The notes under the pieces were generated by a model, which did no database searches, was not told where the DNA came from, and saw only the letters and a list, made by a program, of their open reading frames with translations. A program made the position numbers and the translations under genes. Shown here piece by piece: positions 15,059 through 24,198 of a DNA stretch of 64,000 bases (positions within the stretch are counted from its first letter, which is position 1; the number at the start of each line of letters is the position of its first letter). The stretch is from Rhizobium mesosinicum (lineage in GTDB: Bacteria; Pseudomonadota; Alphaproteobacteria; Rhizobiales; Rhizobiaceae). The stretch is taken from contig NZ_JAEUAK010000012.1 of NCBI RefSeq assembly GCF_019511345.1, positions 117,153 to 181,152 on the forward strand, in the 5' to 3' direction.

Positions 15059-16078
15059 TTATTGCTGCGGCACGGGCTCTGACTGCGGCGCTGGCTCTAT
15101 TTCCGCGCTGCACTGGCTGGCAAGAACAATAATCCGCTCATCATCCGCCTTGACCTCGCCAGCTTGGAACGGCATGAAGAGTTGCTGAGCCTGCAGCTTA
15201 TCGAGCGTGCACTGGCAGAAGCTGCGGCAGAGCGCTTCGCCCTGCTCGACCGTGCAGGAGGTATTGCACTGGCGCAGATAGGTCGCCGCCGGATCGGGCT
15301 TTGGCGGCGCCACGATGAAGGTCAGGCCATAGGCGATGGCGATCAGCACCGGTTGGTGGATGAGGTAAAAGGCAAGGCTGTGGCGGCCGAGGCGCGCAAA
15401 CCATGTTCGATCCGTGCCTAACGCGGCCAGCCGCAGGGGCAGGTTCGTTCGGAAGGCGATGCGCGCCACGCCCATCCCGAGGAGGAATGGGATCGCCCAG
15501 GGAAAGAGCGGCACAAAATCGTTCGACCGGTCGGGTGTCGCCGCAAAGCCGAGCCAGGCCAGATATTTCGGGTCGAACAGGTGCCAATCCAGCACGCCGG
15601 GCATCACGAAAGCATCGGCGATCCAGGCGACAAACAGCGTAAGCGTGGCGAGCAGCGTCACCGGCAAGGGCAGGCGCAGGAAGACCACGCCGATGAGGCT
15701 CAGAACCGCGATGGAATGCAGGATGCCGAAATAGATCCATTCGCCGGGCACGAAGTAGGCGGTCGCAGCCGATATGACCACGGCCGCACCGGCGATCATG
15801 CCAAAACGCTTCCAGAAGGCAGGCCAGCGCATTTCCGGCCGGCTGGCAAGCACTAGGCTGACGCCGACGATGAAGAGGAAGGTGGTGGCAATCGCCCGGG
15901 CATAGATCTTCAGCCAGCCGGTCTCGGCGGTTCCGACCTGCAGATAGCCCATGAATTCCAGGTCCCAGCTGAAATGATAGGTTGCCATGGCAATAAGCGC
16001 GGCACCCCGCGCCGTATCCACGAGGCCGATACGCGGCGTTTTTGCACCAGCCGCCGCTTCCTTTGCCGACCGTATCAT
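15059..16078 (-). CDS. DUF1624 (heparan-alpha-glucosaminide acetyltransferase-like) membrane protein with cysteine-rich tail
   Basis: 339 residues. The first 250 residues are polytopic (roughly seven helices) with DUF1624/HGSNAT landmarks: RIGLVDTARGAALIAMATYHFSWDL at the start (histidine in the second helix-proximal segment) and LGRHSLAFYLIHQPVLIA near the end, as in acyltransferase-3-like enzymes. A soluble tail of about 70 residues follows with a cysteine cluster C-N-T-S-C, C-R-S-F-C-Q-C and one later cysteine. Family members transfer acetyl groups across the membrane; the substrate here is unknown. Its ATG directly follows the stop of the DUF599 gene (TGAATG), so translation is coupled. 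Confidence 0.85.
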   Translation of the reverse strand: MIRSAKEAAAGAKTPRIGLVDTARGAALIAMATYHFSWDLEFMGYLQVGTAETGWLKIYARAIATTFLFIVGVSLVLASRPEMRWPAFWKRFGMIAGAAVVISAATAYFVPGEWIYFGILHSIAVLSLIGVVFLRLPLPVTLLATLTLFVAWIADAFVMPGVLDWHLFDPKYLAWLGFAATPDRSNDFVPLFPWAIPFLLGMGVARIAFRTNLPLRLAALGTDRTWFARLGRHSLAFYLIHQPVLIAIAYGLTFIVAPPKPDPAATYLRQCNTSCTVEQGEALCRSFCQCTLDKLQAQQLFMPFQAGEVKADDERIIVLASQCSAEIEPAPQSEPVPQQ

Positions 16079-16849
16079 TCACAATCCCCCGGACAGTTCG
16101 TCACCGTCGCTCGCCGACGGCTTGTCGCGCTGAACAGCAGAAAGGTGGAGATTTGGTGGCGGATTGGCGTCCATGATGGCGAGGCGCGCTTCCGAAAAGA
16201 ATTGCCGGCGGGTCAGGACCACAATGACCATCGCCGTCGTCCCCATAAAAACATAGGGGTTGATGAACCAGCCGAGATAACCGATGGACAGGAAAATCGC
16301 CCGAAGACCCTCGTTGAAATGGCCGCCTGCGATGACATTCATACGAATGACACGCTCTGCTGCGCGCTCGGCGGAGATCACGTCCTTTTCCGTATCGTGC
16401 ACCATCGGAATGCCGCCGAAGAGAATGGTGCAATAGTTGAAGAGCCGGTACGACCAGCCGAACTTGAAGAAGGCATAGCCGAAGAGGGCAGCAAGGCCGC
16501 CGACCTTCATCTCAAAGACCGCATGGCCGCTGTGGAAGACGAAAGGCAGATCGGCGAAGACCGCATCCACCTTTTCCGTCGCACCGAGCAGGGCGAAACA
16601 GCTTCCTACCGCGAAGATGGACGTAGAGGCGAAAAAAGCCGTGCCGTTCTGCAGCCCGGCCATGATCTGGGTGTCGATCATCTTCAAATCGCGGCGCAAA
16701 GAATTATATATCCATTCGCGCCTTCGCTCCGCCATGGCATGGGTCAGGCTCGTGCGCCCGAAGAAAGTCTGGCCGTGCAGCAGCCAGGAATAGCCCATCC
16801 AGATAAAGATAAAGAAGGCAAGCGCGATATAATCCGCCGTCGTCATCAT
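16079..16849 (-). CDS. DUF599 family membrane protein
   Basis: 256 residues with four or five hydrophobic segments. DUF599 landmarks are the N-terminal DYIALAFFIFIWMGYSWLLHG, RREWIYNSLRRDLKMIDTQI, the HSGHAVFEMKVGG region and RMNVIAGGHFNEGLRAIFLS. The family has no established function known to me. The start is one of two adjacent ATGs; a 19-codon in-frame extension exists but lacks a ribosome site. It is the first gene of a two-gene unit with the DUF1624 gene. Confidence 0.85.
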   Translation of the reverse strand: MMTTADYIALAFFIFIWMGYSWLLHGQTFFGRTSLTHAMAERRREWIYNSLRRDLKMIDTQIMAGLQNGTAFFASTSIFAVGSCFALLGATEKVDAVFADLPFVFHSGHAVFEMKVGGLAALFGYAFFKFGWSYRLFNYCTILFGGIPMVHDTEKDVISAERAAERVIRMNVIAGGHFNEGLRAIFLSIGYLGWFINPYVFMGTTAMVIVVLTRRQFFSEARLAIMDANPPPNLHLSAVQRDKPSASDGDELSGGL

Positions 16850-17057
16850 CAGCGAGTCAGTCCCGTATAAATGCGGCCACTCTACAGATGCATTCGAATG
16901 CTGCAATGACCGGCAAGATGAGAATCACTGGCAAGACGGGCTGCTTCCAATTAGTGTCCGGCCGAATGTCGCACCGGTTCAAGGCGATGTCGGTCCGCCA
17001 CGCGGATGCGGAACCGGGCTCGCATAGTCTGCATCCTGAAATTTAAAAGGCGCTTCC

Positions 17058-18464
17058 ATGTTTCTTTCGGTATTCGATGTGTTCAAGATCGGTGTCGGGC
17101 CGTCGAGTTCGCACACGATGGGGCCGATGACGGCTGCCAACCGATTCCTTGAGCTCATCCTGTCCAACGAATGGCCGCGTCCTTCCACCGGCGCGCAGGT
17201 GGCAGCCATCAAGGTCAGCCTGCACGGCTCGCTCGCCCATACGGGAATAGGCCATGGAACGGGCAGGGCCGTCATTCTCGGACTGATGGGCGAGGCGCCC
17301 GACAAGGTCGATCCGGATCGCATGGATGCGATCATCGACGAGGTAGAAAAGAGCGGCCGGATCGCGCCCGAGGGGCATCCAGCCTACCAGTTCCGGCCGA
17401 AAACGGACCTGATCTTCGACAAGAAGCAGCCGCTGCCGGGTCACGCCAACGGCATGAGCTTCTCCGCCTATGACAAAGACGGTCGGCTTCTTGTCAAGCG
17501 CATCTATTATTCCGTCGGGGGCGGCTTCGTCGTCACCGATACCGAATTGGAGCAGATGCGGGCGCGCAAAAAGGCATCCCAAGGCAGTTACAAAGTGCCC
17601 TATCCCTTCGCCAGCGCCAAACAGATGCTGGAAATGGCCGAACGGTCCGGTCTGACCATCGCGCAGATGAAGCGCGCCAATGAGGAAGGCCAACGCAGCC
17701 GCGAAGAACTGAATGCCGGTCTCGACCGCATCTGGGAAGCGATGCGTGCCTGCATTGAGCGTGGACTGAAGGTCGAGGGTGTCATGCCTGGCGGCCTCAA
17801 CGTCAGACGCCGCGCCAAGCATATTCACGACAAGCTGCAGGAGGAGTGGCGCAGTAACCGCGTCAACCCGCTGCTCGCCAACGACTGGTTGAGCGTCTAC
17901 GCGATGGCGGTTAACGAGGAGAATGCCGCGGGCGGACGCGTCGTGACAGCACCGACCAATGGGGCGGCGGGCGTCATCCCGGCGACGATCCGCTACTACG
18001 AGCATTTCCATGAGGACTGGGACCAGAAGGGCATCCACGACTATCTGCTGACGGCAGCGGCGATCGGCGGCATCATCAAGCACAATGCGTCGATCTCGGG
18101 CGCAGAAGTCGGCTGTCAGGGCGAGGTCGGTTCAGCCGCCGCCATGGCAGCCGCAGGACTCGCAGCAGTCATGGGCGGCACGCCGGCCCAGATCGAAAAT
18201 GCCGCGGAAATCGCGCTCGAACACCATCTCGGCATGACCTGCGATCCGATCGCCGGCCTGGTGCAGGTTCCCTGTATCGAGCGCAATGCGCTGGGTGCGG
18301 TGAAGGCGGTCACGGCCGCATCCCTCGCAGTGAAGGGCGACGGTCAGCATTTCGTGCCGCTCGACGCCTGCATCGAGACGATGCGCCAGACGGGCTACGA
18401 CATGAGCGAAAAGTACAAAGAAACCTCGACCGGAGGCCTTGCTGTCAACGTCGTCGAATGCTGA
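17058..18464 (+). CDS. sdaA: L-serine ammonia-lyase, iron-sulfur type
   Basis: 468 residues, single-chain alpha-beta fused form. The N-terminal beta domain begins [20 protein letters not shown], the C-terminal alpha domain includes [12 protein letters not shown]. Three cysteines for the 4Fe-4S cluster are seen in [20 protein letters not shown] and VPCIERNA, and a C-terminal cysteine ends the chain as in other members, where it can occupy the cluster site. It deaminates L-serine to pyruvate and ammonia. AAAAGGCG precedes the ATG. A palindromic repeat follows the gene. Confidence 0.96.
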
Positions 18465-18481
18465 GTTTACGGCTCAGTTTC

Positions 18482-18530
18482 AAGCATGTCGTTGACGCAA
18501 AACCGCCGTACACTTTTGCGCGACATGCTT
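18482..18530. repeat. Palindromic intergenic repeat (AAGCATGTCG arms)
   Basis: Perfect 10-base arms AAGCATGTCG / CGACATGCTT enclose ACGCAAAACCG and a mirrored CACTTTTGC core. The core closely matches the repeat at 24249-24292 while the arms differ. This form is common between genes in Rhizobium. Confidence 0.8.
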
Positions 18531-18572
18531 TAGCCGCTTGACGCTGCCGGTCAAAAGGATTTCAACGGCAGC

Positions 18573-19010
18573 ATGGCACTAAATCTCATCAAGCTCTGCG
18601 TCGGCTGCGACTCGATCGAAGACCTGCGCGAATGGGTGGCCGAGCGCTCGCTGCGGGCCATTGCCGCCGGAATGGAGCCACACTCGGTCCATACGACCCG
18701 CATGGTACCGAAGCGCGTGGAAGAGCTGCTCGACGGCGGTTCGCTCTATTGGGTGATCAAGGGGCAGGTTCAGGCCCGGCAAAAGATCCTCGACATCAAG
18801 ACATTTACAGATGGAGAGGGGATCGGCCGCTGCCATCTGGTACTCGGTCCGGAGGTGATCGAAACCTCGGTCCAGCCAAAGCGCGCCTTCCAGGGCTGGC
18901 GTTATTATCCCGATGAGGACGTGCCGCGCGATCTCCACAGTCTTGGCGCAGGCATTGCGGAAATGCCCGCGGATCTTCGCCGCGAGCTTTCTGAACTGGG
19001 GTTGCTATAG
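18573..19010 (+). CDS. DUF1489 family protein
   Basis: 145 residues, matching the alphaproteobacterial DUF1489 family: MALNLIKLCVGCDSIEDL at the start, THTTRMVPKR-like HTTRMVPKRVEELLDGGSLYWV, then RCHLVLGPEVI and FQGWRYYPDEDVPRDL. The conserved region is predicted mixed alpha/beta and cytoplasmic. No function is established. The gene stands alone between the repeat and a small convergent gene. Confidence 0.9.
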   Translation: MALNLIKLCVGCDSIEDLREWVAERSLRAIAAGMEPHSVHTTRMVPKRVEELLDGGSLYWVIKGQVQARQKILDIKTFTDGEGIGRCHLVLGPEVIETSVQPKRAFQGWRYYPDEDVPRDLHSLGAGIAEMPADLRRELSELGLL

Positions 19011-19025
19011 AGCCTTTCCTGCACC

Positions 19026-19304
19026 TTATCGCAGTCGCAGAATGACGGGCGAAATTCCACCGGGCGACGTGATGTGCAAATGGATATGCGCTTCCGGCTG
19101 CGAATAGCGCCACGCGCGGGCACCGTGGCACAGCAGCAGGTTGATGAGATCACGGGTCTTCGGCGATCTTGCCTTAGGGCGCTGCAGGCCGATTTCGGCA
19201 AGACGCAGCGCTGCTTCGTGCAGCGGATGCAAACCAGAGCGGCCCTTGTTGACCGCTCGGCGCCCGCCAGGCGCATTTGGAATATTCTCGTTGATCGACA
19301 TCAT
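19026..19304 (-). CDS. Small conserved-looking hypothetical protein
   Basis: About 92 residues from an ATG pair preceded by GAGGA; basic overall (GGRRAVNKGRSGLHPLHEAALRLAEIG) with a C-terminal segment AHIHLHITSPGGISPVIL that could be a beta hairpin. Good ribosome site and clean convergence with DUF1489 suggest a real gene, but no family is recognised and it overlaps no alternative gene. Confidence 0.55.
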   Translation of the reverse strand: MMSINENIPNAPGGRRAVNKGRSGLHPLHEAALRLAEIGLQRPKARSPKTRDLINLLLCHGARAWRYSQPEAHIHLHITSPGGISPVILRLR

Positions 19305-19413
19305 CTTCCTCGTACGCAATACAAATCGAACTAGGATCGACTGCCGGCGGCGCGAACACCGCAGCCGGCAGACTGGGGCGCTGCCAAGTCAGTCATAGGC
19401 AGCGCCGGATATT

Positions 19414-21015
19414 TCATTGGGCAGCTGCCCAGCACTTGACGCCGGCCTTTTTCAAGGCCTTGCAGGCGTTGACCGCGTCGCGCTGCTCATCGAAGCCGCC
19501 GAAGCGGGCGCGGTAGATCTGGTCGCCTCCACTGCCGTAGGCGACGGCAAAAGGCTTGGCGGAACTCAGCGCTTTGCCGCCTTTGGCCTTGGCGTTTGCC
19601 AGAAGGTCCATCGCCGTTTCACGGCTCGAGGAGACGCCGATCTGGACGACCCAGCCAGATGGCTGCGGCATTTCCCGCGCGGCAACTTCCTTTGCAGGAG
19701 CGGCCTTGGTGGAGGCCGTCGTCAGCTCGTCGACGGAGGTATCGCCCTGTTCCGGCGGCATATAGGCGGGTGCCGGCGTCGGCACGGCGACGGAAGCCTG
19801 TTCCTGCTGCTGCTTGATCGCGACCGTCTTAACCTTGGTCGGAGACGGCATCGGCTGCGTCAGCAAAGGATTGTCCGTTTTGCGTGCGGCGGTTTCCGCA
19901 TAGGCAACTTCCGTGCGTGCCGTCTGATAACGGCTGTCCGGAAGCGGACCCTTAGGCGGCAGGCCGAGATCGGCAGCGGCTGCCGTGACCGGCGACTGGT
20001 TGGCGGCGATCGTTTTCTTTTCCGACTGGGCGACCTTGGCGGGAGAAACCGGCGCAGGCGTTTCGATCATCTCAGGCACTGGCTTCGACTGGGCGATGAG
20101 CGTCCCACCACTGGCGGAGGCCTTCGGCAGATAGGTGGCGAGCAGCGTGCGCATCTGCGAATCGCGGGCAGGGGTGGAGGCACCGCCGAGAACCACGCCG
20201 ACGATCGACTTGCCATCGACCTGCAGGGAGCTGACCAGATTGAAGCCGGCAGCGCGGGTGTAGCCGGTCTTGATGCCATCGACGCCGCGGACGGAACCCA
20301 CCAGGCGATTATGGCTGCGGATCACGCGATTGCCGAACTTGAAGGCACGCGCGGAGAAATAACCGTAATATTGCGGAAAATGCTGACGAAGGGCGATGCC
20401 GAGGCGAGCCTGATCGCGAGCCGTCGTCATCTGCGCGGTGTTCGGCAGGCCGTTGGCATTGCGATAGGTGGTGCGCGTCATGCCGAGCGCATGCGCTTTG
20501 GCCGTCATCATCTGCGCGAAGCGATCTTCCGAACCGCCGAGCATTTCACCGAGCGCGGTCGCAGCATCATTAGCAGACAGCGTCACAAGGCCCAGGATAC
20601 CCTGTTCGACGGTGATCGTGCCGCCGGCACGCACGCCGAGCTTGGTCGGCGCCTGGGCAGCGGCGTGAGCGGAGAAGGGAACGGGCGTGTCGAGACGGAT
20701 GCGCCCCTGCTCGAGCGCCTCGAAAGTCATGTAGAGCGTCATCATCTTCGTGAGCGACGCCGGATACTGCAGACGGTCGGCATTCTCGCTGTAGAGAACA
20801 TTTCCCGTCCGGGCGTCGACGACGATACCGGCATATTTCGGATTTGCAGCTTCCGCTTCGGCACTGACCGAGTCGACCGCGACGACCGCGATAGCCATCG
20901 AAAGGATCGTCAGCACCTTTGCGAGGAAACCGGCAGACCACGGCGATGATACGGAGGAAATTGACCTTGACACTATTCCACTCTTCGCTTGCATTTTTGA
21001 TGTTCGGCGGGCCAC
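19414..21015 (-). CDS. D-alanyl-D-alanine carboxypeptidase with C-terminal SPOR domain
   Basis: 533 residues. An N-terminal hydrophobic segment (about 31-55) acts as signal peptide or anchor. The peptidase S11 domain has all three penicillin-binding motifs: SLTK with serine 87, SAN in LSANDAATAL, and KTG in VDGIKTGYTRAAG. A proline/alanine/lysine-rich linker of about 150 residues leads to a SPOR domain (last 80 residues, SGWVVQIGVSSSRETAMDLL to VKCWAAAQ) that binds denuded septal peptidoglycan. The enzyme trims the terminal D-alanine from stem peptides in the periplasm, probably at the division site. The first or the eighth codon may be the start. Confidence 0.93.
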   Translation of the reverse strand: MARRTSKMQAKSGIVSRSISSVSSPWSAGFLAKVLTILSMAIAVVAVDSVSAEAEAANPKYAGIVVDARTGNVLYSENADRLQYPASLTKMMTLYMTFEALEQGRIRLDTPVPFSAHAAAQAPTKLGVRAGGTITVEQGILGLVTLSANDAATALGEMLGGSEDRFAQMMTAKAHALGMTRTTYRNANGLPNTAQMTTARDQARLGIALRQHFPQYYGYFSARAFKFGNRVIRSHNRLVGSVRGVDGIKTGYTRAAGFNLVSSLQVDGKSIVGVVLGGASTPARDSQMRTLLATYLPKASASGGTLIAQSKPVPEMIETPAPVSPAKVAQSEKKTIAANQSPVTAAAADLGLPPKGPLPDSRYQTARTEVAYAETAARKTDNPLLTQPMPSPTKVKTVAIKQQQEQASVAVPTPAPAYMPPEQGDTSVDELTTASTKAAPAKEVAAREMPQPSGWVVQIGVSSSRETAMDLLANAKAKGGKALSSAKPFAVAYGSGGDQIYRARFGGFDEQRDAVNACKALKKAGVKCWAAAQ

Positions 21016-21113
21016 GCACCCCCTGCTGCGTAACCGGCTGTCTTAGAAAACTACCGGTTCAGCGTTACCAATCCGTTTATGATGAATCGTTTCTTCAGAC
21101 ATTTGCGGGGATT

Positions 21114-21860
21114 TTAGCGAGGTGTTGCAGACCGGCTCACAAGGCGGGTTTCCACAAAGGTCCTAATCGCGGCATCAATATGGTCCCAATCTGCCAAATG
21201 ACGGCTGGAGAACCGGTAGAGCACACTGAGATCCTTGCCGACCTTGATATCGCGCTGGCAATCGCCGCTGGTCGCCGTTCCCGCAGACGAGGGCAGGACG
21301 CAGCGCACCACATAATCGACGCTTCCTTCGCGCCTTGCGGTCAGCAGCACTTCACCACTGTAACCGGCATCCGCACGAAGGCGGTGCAGCGTCAGGCCAT
21401 GCGCAAAGGGTTCGGAGGCACCATCCATCAGATGCGAATAGATCGGCTCCAGCCGACCCGACATGTCACGCGACATCGTGCCTTGGGTGATCTGCAGGAA
21501 AATCAGGCCTGACGACTGGGCAATGTCGTCGAAGCGCTGGCGCGTTTGCTTGCTGTAGCCCTGCATTTCCGGCCAGGTGAGATAGAGATCGACCCGTTCG
21601 GCGGCACCGTCATGACGTTCGCTGGGGAAGCGAATCGTGTTGGCGGGGAGGGCAATGGTGTCGCGGCCGATGGTGAGCGTGATTCCGGCATTGCTTTCCG
21701 TATTGCCAGCCAGCGAAATGTGACGGCCCAACCAGCGGCCGGCGATGCTGATCGTCACCGTCAGCAGCGCCAAGACCGCGATCGTGGCCGTGACGCGGAT
21801 CAGAAAGCGTGTCGATATAAGAGGCTGCTCGCCAGGATGGCCCGCGGCGGAATGGCTCAT
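21114..21860 (-). CDS. Membrane-anchored conserved hypothetical protein
   Basis: 248 residues from the chosen ATG. One transmembrane helix (about residues 20-40, TRFLIRVTATIAVLALLTVTISIAG) is followed by a periplasmic domain with ITLTIGRDTIALPANTIRFP and SVDYVVRCVLPS, two cysteines late in the sequence that could pair. No family recognised; it looks like a soluble periplasmic domain tethered to the membrane. A 22-codon upstream in-frame extension exists. It lies directly downstream of nothing obvious and upstream (in transcription) of the carboxypeptidase gene. Confidence 0.75.
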   Translation of the reverse strand: MSHSAAGHPGEQPLISTRFLIRVTATIAVLALLTVTISIAGRWLGRHISLAGNTESNAGITLTIGRDTIALPANTIRFPSERHDGAAERVDLYLTWPEMQGYSKQTRQRFDDIAQSSGLIFLQITQGTMSRDMSGRLEPIYSHLMDGASEPFAHGLTLHRLRADAGYSGEVLLTARREGSVDYVVRCVLPSSAGTATSGDCQRDIKVGKDLSVLYRFSSRHLADWDHIDAAIRTFVETRLVSRSATPR

Positions 21861-22061
21861 CGTCGTTCTCGGATGTCGGGCCGCCGTAAGAGAACACGAG
21901 TCGTCGGTGCCGGTGATGAATCTCAAGGAGATGATGGGACAGCGGAGGTTAACGAGCCGTTAACTCAGCCAGGCATCGGCCCGATGTGCGGCTTCGTAGA
22001 GTTAGAGCGCGTGCGTCCGGATGGAGGCAGGCGCTCCAAAAGGAAGCGCCAAAAACGAAGC

Positions 22062-22091
22062 GAGCCGTTCCCGGGACAGCGGGAACGGCTC
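22062..22091 (-). terminator. Terminator-like hairpin after the BTLCP gene
   Basis: Perfect 11-bp stem GAGCCGTTCCC/GGGAACGGCTC, 8-base loop, 50 bases past the stop at 22143. On the minus strand a T5 run follows six bases later, and a second stem (GGCGCT/AGCGCC, 22030-22050) comes next. Confidence 0.7.
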
Positions 22092-22142
22092 TGGGCGCCG
22101 GTCGGGACGGGGATGCGGGGACTGACCGGGCCGGTATGCCTG

Positions 22143-22748
22143 TTACTTCACGCTACCCACAGCGACGGCGCGGCCGTCCTGCAGCTTCGTCCAGCGAGCC
22201 GGATCGTCAGCGGACTGGCGCTTGAGGTAGGTATATTCGGTATCCGACCACAGCAGCACCTTGTTGCGCATGTTGTCGAGAATGAAGTCGCCATGGTCGG
22301 TGCGCACCGTCAGCACGGCGTGGCCTTCGCCATTCGGCTGCAGCACGACCGTTATCAGCGTATCGGACGGTGAGAGGCCGGCATCGATCAGCATCTTGCG
22401 CTTCAGGAGAGCAAAATCCTCACAGTCGCCGACGGTGCGCGGATAGGCCCAGCGCTCCTCGACACCGTAGATCTCCTTGTCCGTCATAGGTTGGATGGTG
22501 GAGTTGACGGTGTAGTTGATTTTGAGAATTTCCTTCCAGCGATCCTCGGTCAGGATTGCGGGACCGGCGTCGCCGCCGGCATAGGCACATTCGCTCGGGT
22601 TGGCCTGGCAGAATTCATAGTGCCCGATCGGCGGGCTCGCGTTGCCTGCAAGCGTCATGCTGGCGGAGGCTGCCTGTCCTGCGCCCGCCATTGCCACTGT
22701 CATGCCAACAGCCAGAAGGCCGCCTTTCAGTAGATTTCGAATTGACAT
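22143..22748 (-). CDS. Transglutaminase-like cysteine peptidase (BTLCP, DUF920)
   Basis: 201 residues. Signal peptide at 1-28 ending AGAGQAASA. The papain/transglutaminase-like triad is visible: C109 in RTVGDCEDFALLKR, H143 in GEGHAVLTV and D158 in ILDNM. This is the compact alphaproteobacterial BTLCP family, relatives of the LapG periplasmic protease that cleaves surface adhesins under c-di-GMP control, although no LapD partner is in the window. Its targets are unknown. The promoter presumably lies in the AT-rich region upstream. Confidence 0.92.
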   Translation of the reverse strand: MSIRNLLKGGLLAVGMTVAMAGAGQAASASMTLAGNASPPIGHYEFCQANPSECAYAGGDAGPAILTEDRWKEILKINYTVNSTIQPMTDKEIYGVEERWAYPRTVGDCEDFALLKRKMLIDAGLSPSDTLITVVLQPNGEGHAVLTVRTDHGDFILDNMRNKVLLWSDTEYTYLKRQSADDPARWTKLQDGRAVAVGSVK

Positions 22749-23130
22749 TATCGTCTCCCCGTTATGAGGACGACAATGACACGGACATTTTTATCTCACG
22801 CAAAATTACGTAATCAAATTAGAGGCTTAATTGATTCAAATACGCAGAGAACTTGACTCAAATGCATCTCGAATACGACTAAAATTAAAATCGCTTTCGT
22901 CGCAAATTCGATTAAAATTGGAGGATTGGGAAAAAGGCTTTCGGGCCGGAAATGCCCGAAAAACGGACAGGCTGTTAACGGTTTTCGGTAAGCCGAATAA
23001 AATTCTGCGGCCGCCTGTGGTGAGAATGGCAATTGGCGCAAGTCGGAATGCGGCCCGTCAAGGACGGGAATCGCTTCTCCAAAACCCGATTATGGCTCAG
23101 GTCCGATTTTCGGCCGAAAAAATAATATCG
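22749..23130. other. AT-rich intergenic region with short direct and inverted repeats, no gene
   Basis: About 380 bases, visibly richer in A/T than its surroundings. It holds GATTCAAAT and GACTCAAAT 22 bases apart (22833 and 22855), AAAATTAAAATCG near 22881 echoed by GATTAAAATTGG near 22910, and hairpins at 22938-22960 (TCGGGC/GCCCGA) and 23105-23121 (TTTTCGGCCGAAAA, close to the pip stop and likely its terminator). Open frames across it have no family resemblance. Confidence 0.5.
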
Positions 23131-24090
23131 TCAGAGATCGCGAAATCTGTTCGTTGCTGCGACGATCGCGGCGGCGATATCGGTATTTGCAGTGGAATGG
23201 GCCGCCTTCGGCAGCACCACAAGTTCGACACCGGGCCATGCGCGGGCAAGTTCCCAGGCGGTGACAAGCGGTGCTTCCATATCGAAACGTCCATGGATGA
23301 GGATTCCCGGAATGCCAGCGAGGCTAGGGGCATTTTTCAGGAGGATGCCGTCTTCCAGCCACGCACCCTCACGAAAATAATGGGGGATGATACGCGCGCG
23401 CGTCAGAAGGTACAGCGGATCGGACCAGCTGCGCGGCAGGCCGGCTGGATCGGCAAGCAGAATCGTGGCCGCTTCCCATTCATGCCAGTCCTGCGCTGCC
23501 TGCAGCCGCACCTGCTCTTCGGGATCGTTGAGCAGGTGATGATAGGCGCTAACGCGGTCCATATTGCGAATCTCCGGCGGCAGCGCCTCGCCGAACCGGT
23601 GCCATTCCTCGGGAAAAAGCGGCGCTAGGCCGCGATAGAGCCAGTCGATTTCCGAGCGGCGCGTCGTCGTAACGCCTGCAATGACGATGCCGTTAACATG
23701 GCCGGGGTGGGTTTGCGTATAGGCAAGCGCCAGCGTCGAGCCCCAGGAATTACCGAAGATCGTCCAGTTTTCCGCACCGAAGAGAATGCGCAGCTTCTCT
23801 ATGTCCTCGATGAGATGGGCAGTCGTGTTGCGGGAGAGGTCGGTCGCGGCGTCGGCGGCATTCGGCAGGCTGCGTCCGCAATTGCGCTGATCGACGAGGA
23901 TGATGCGGTAGACCGAAGGATCGAAATATCGCCGTGCCGTTGTCGAGCAGCCGGACCCCGGTCCGCCATGCAGGACGAGCGCAGGCTTGCCCGCAGGATT
24001 GCCGCAAGCTTCCCAGTAGACGAGGTTGCCATCGCCCGTGTCGAGCAAGCCATGTTCGTAAGGTTCAATTTCCGGAAACAGGACTGACAT
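23131..24090 (-). CDS. pip: Proline iminopeptidase
   Basis: 319 residues, alpha/beta hydrolase. Features of peptidase S33: oxyanion motif LHGGPGSGCS, VDQRNCGRSLP, nucleophile S115 in GNSWGSTL, Asp in HGRFDMEAP and the catalytic histidine in KAAHSTAN. It removes N-terminal proline from peptides in the cytoplasm. AAGGG precedes the ATG. The usual Pip glutamate region for recognising the free amino terminus lies around WEWEAA-type HEWEAA. Confidence 0.94.
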   Translation of the reverse strand: MSVLFPEIEPYEHGLLDTGDGNLVYWEACGNPAGKPALVLHGGPGSGCSTTARRYFDPSVYRIILVDQRNCGRSLPNAADAATDLSRNTTAHLIEDIEKLRILFGAENWTIFGNSWGSTLALAYTQTHPGHVNGIVIAGVTTTRRSEIDWLYRGLAPLFPEEWHRFGEALPPEIRNMDRVSAYHHLLNDPEEQVRLQAAQDWHEWEAATILLADPAGLPRSWSDPLYLLTRARIIPHYFREGAWLEDGILLKNAPSLAGIPGILIHGRFDMEAPLVTAWELARAWPGVELVVLPKAAHSTANTDIAAAIVAATNRFRDL

Positions 24091-24198
24091 GACGGTGCCC
24101 TTTGGTGAAGCGCGCTGTATCCTTCAAGTCTGTAACGGACAGATGATGGACGTGGAATTCCACTGCATCCGTGCCGCATAGGATGACAGATCCGAAAA

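Noticed and set aside
22831..23628. Plus-strand 265-codon frame beginning in the AT-rich block
   Set aside because: Most of it is antisense to pip; the first part has no family resemblance or ribosome site.
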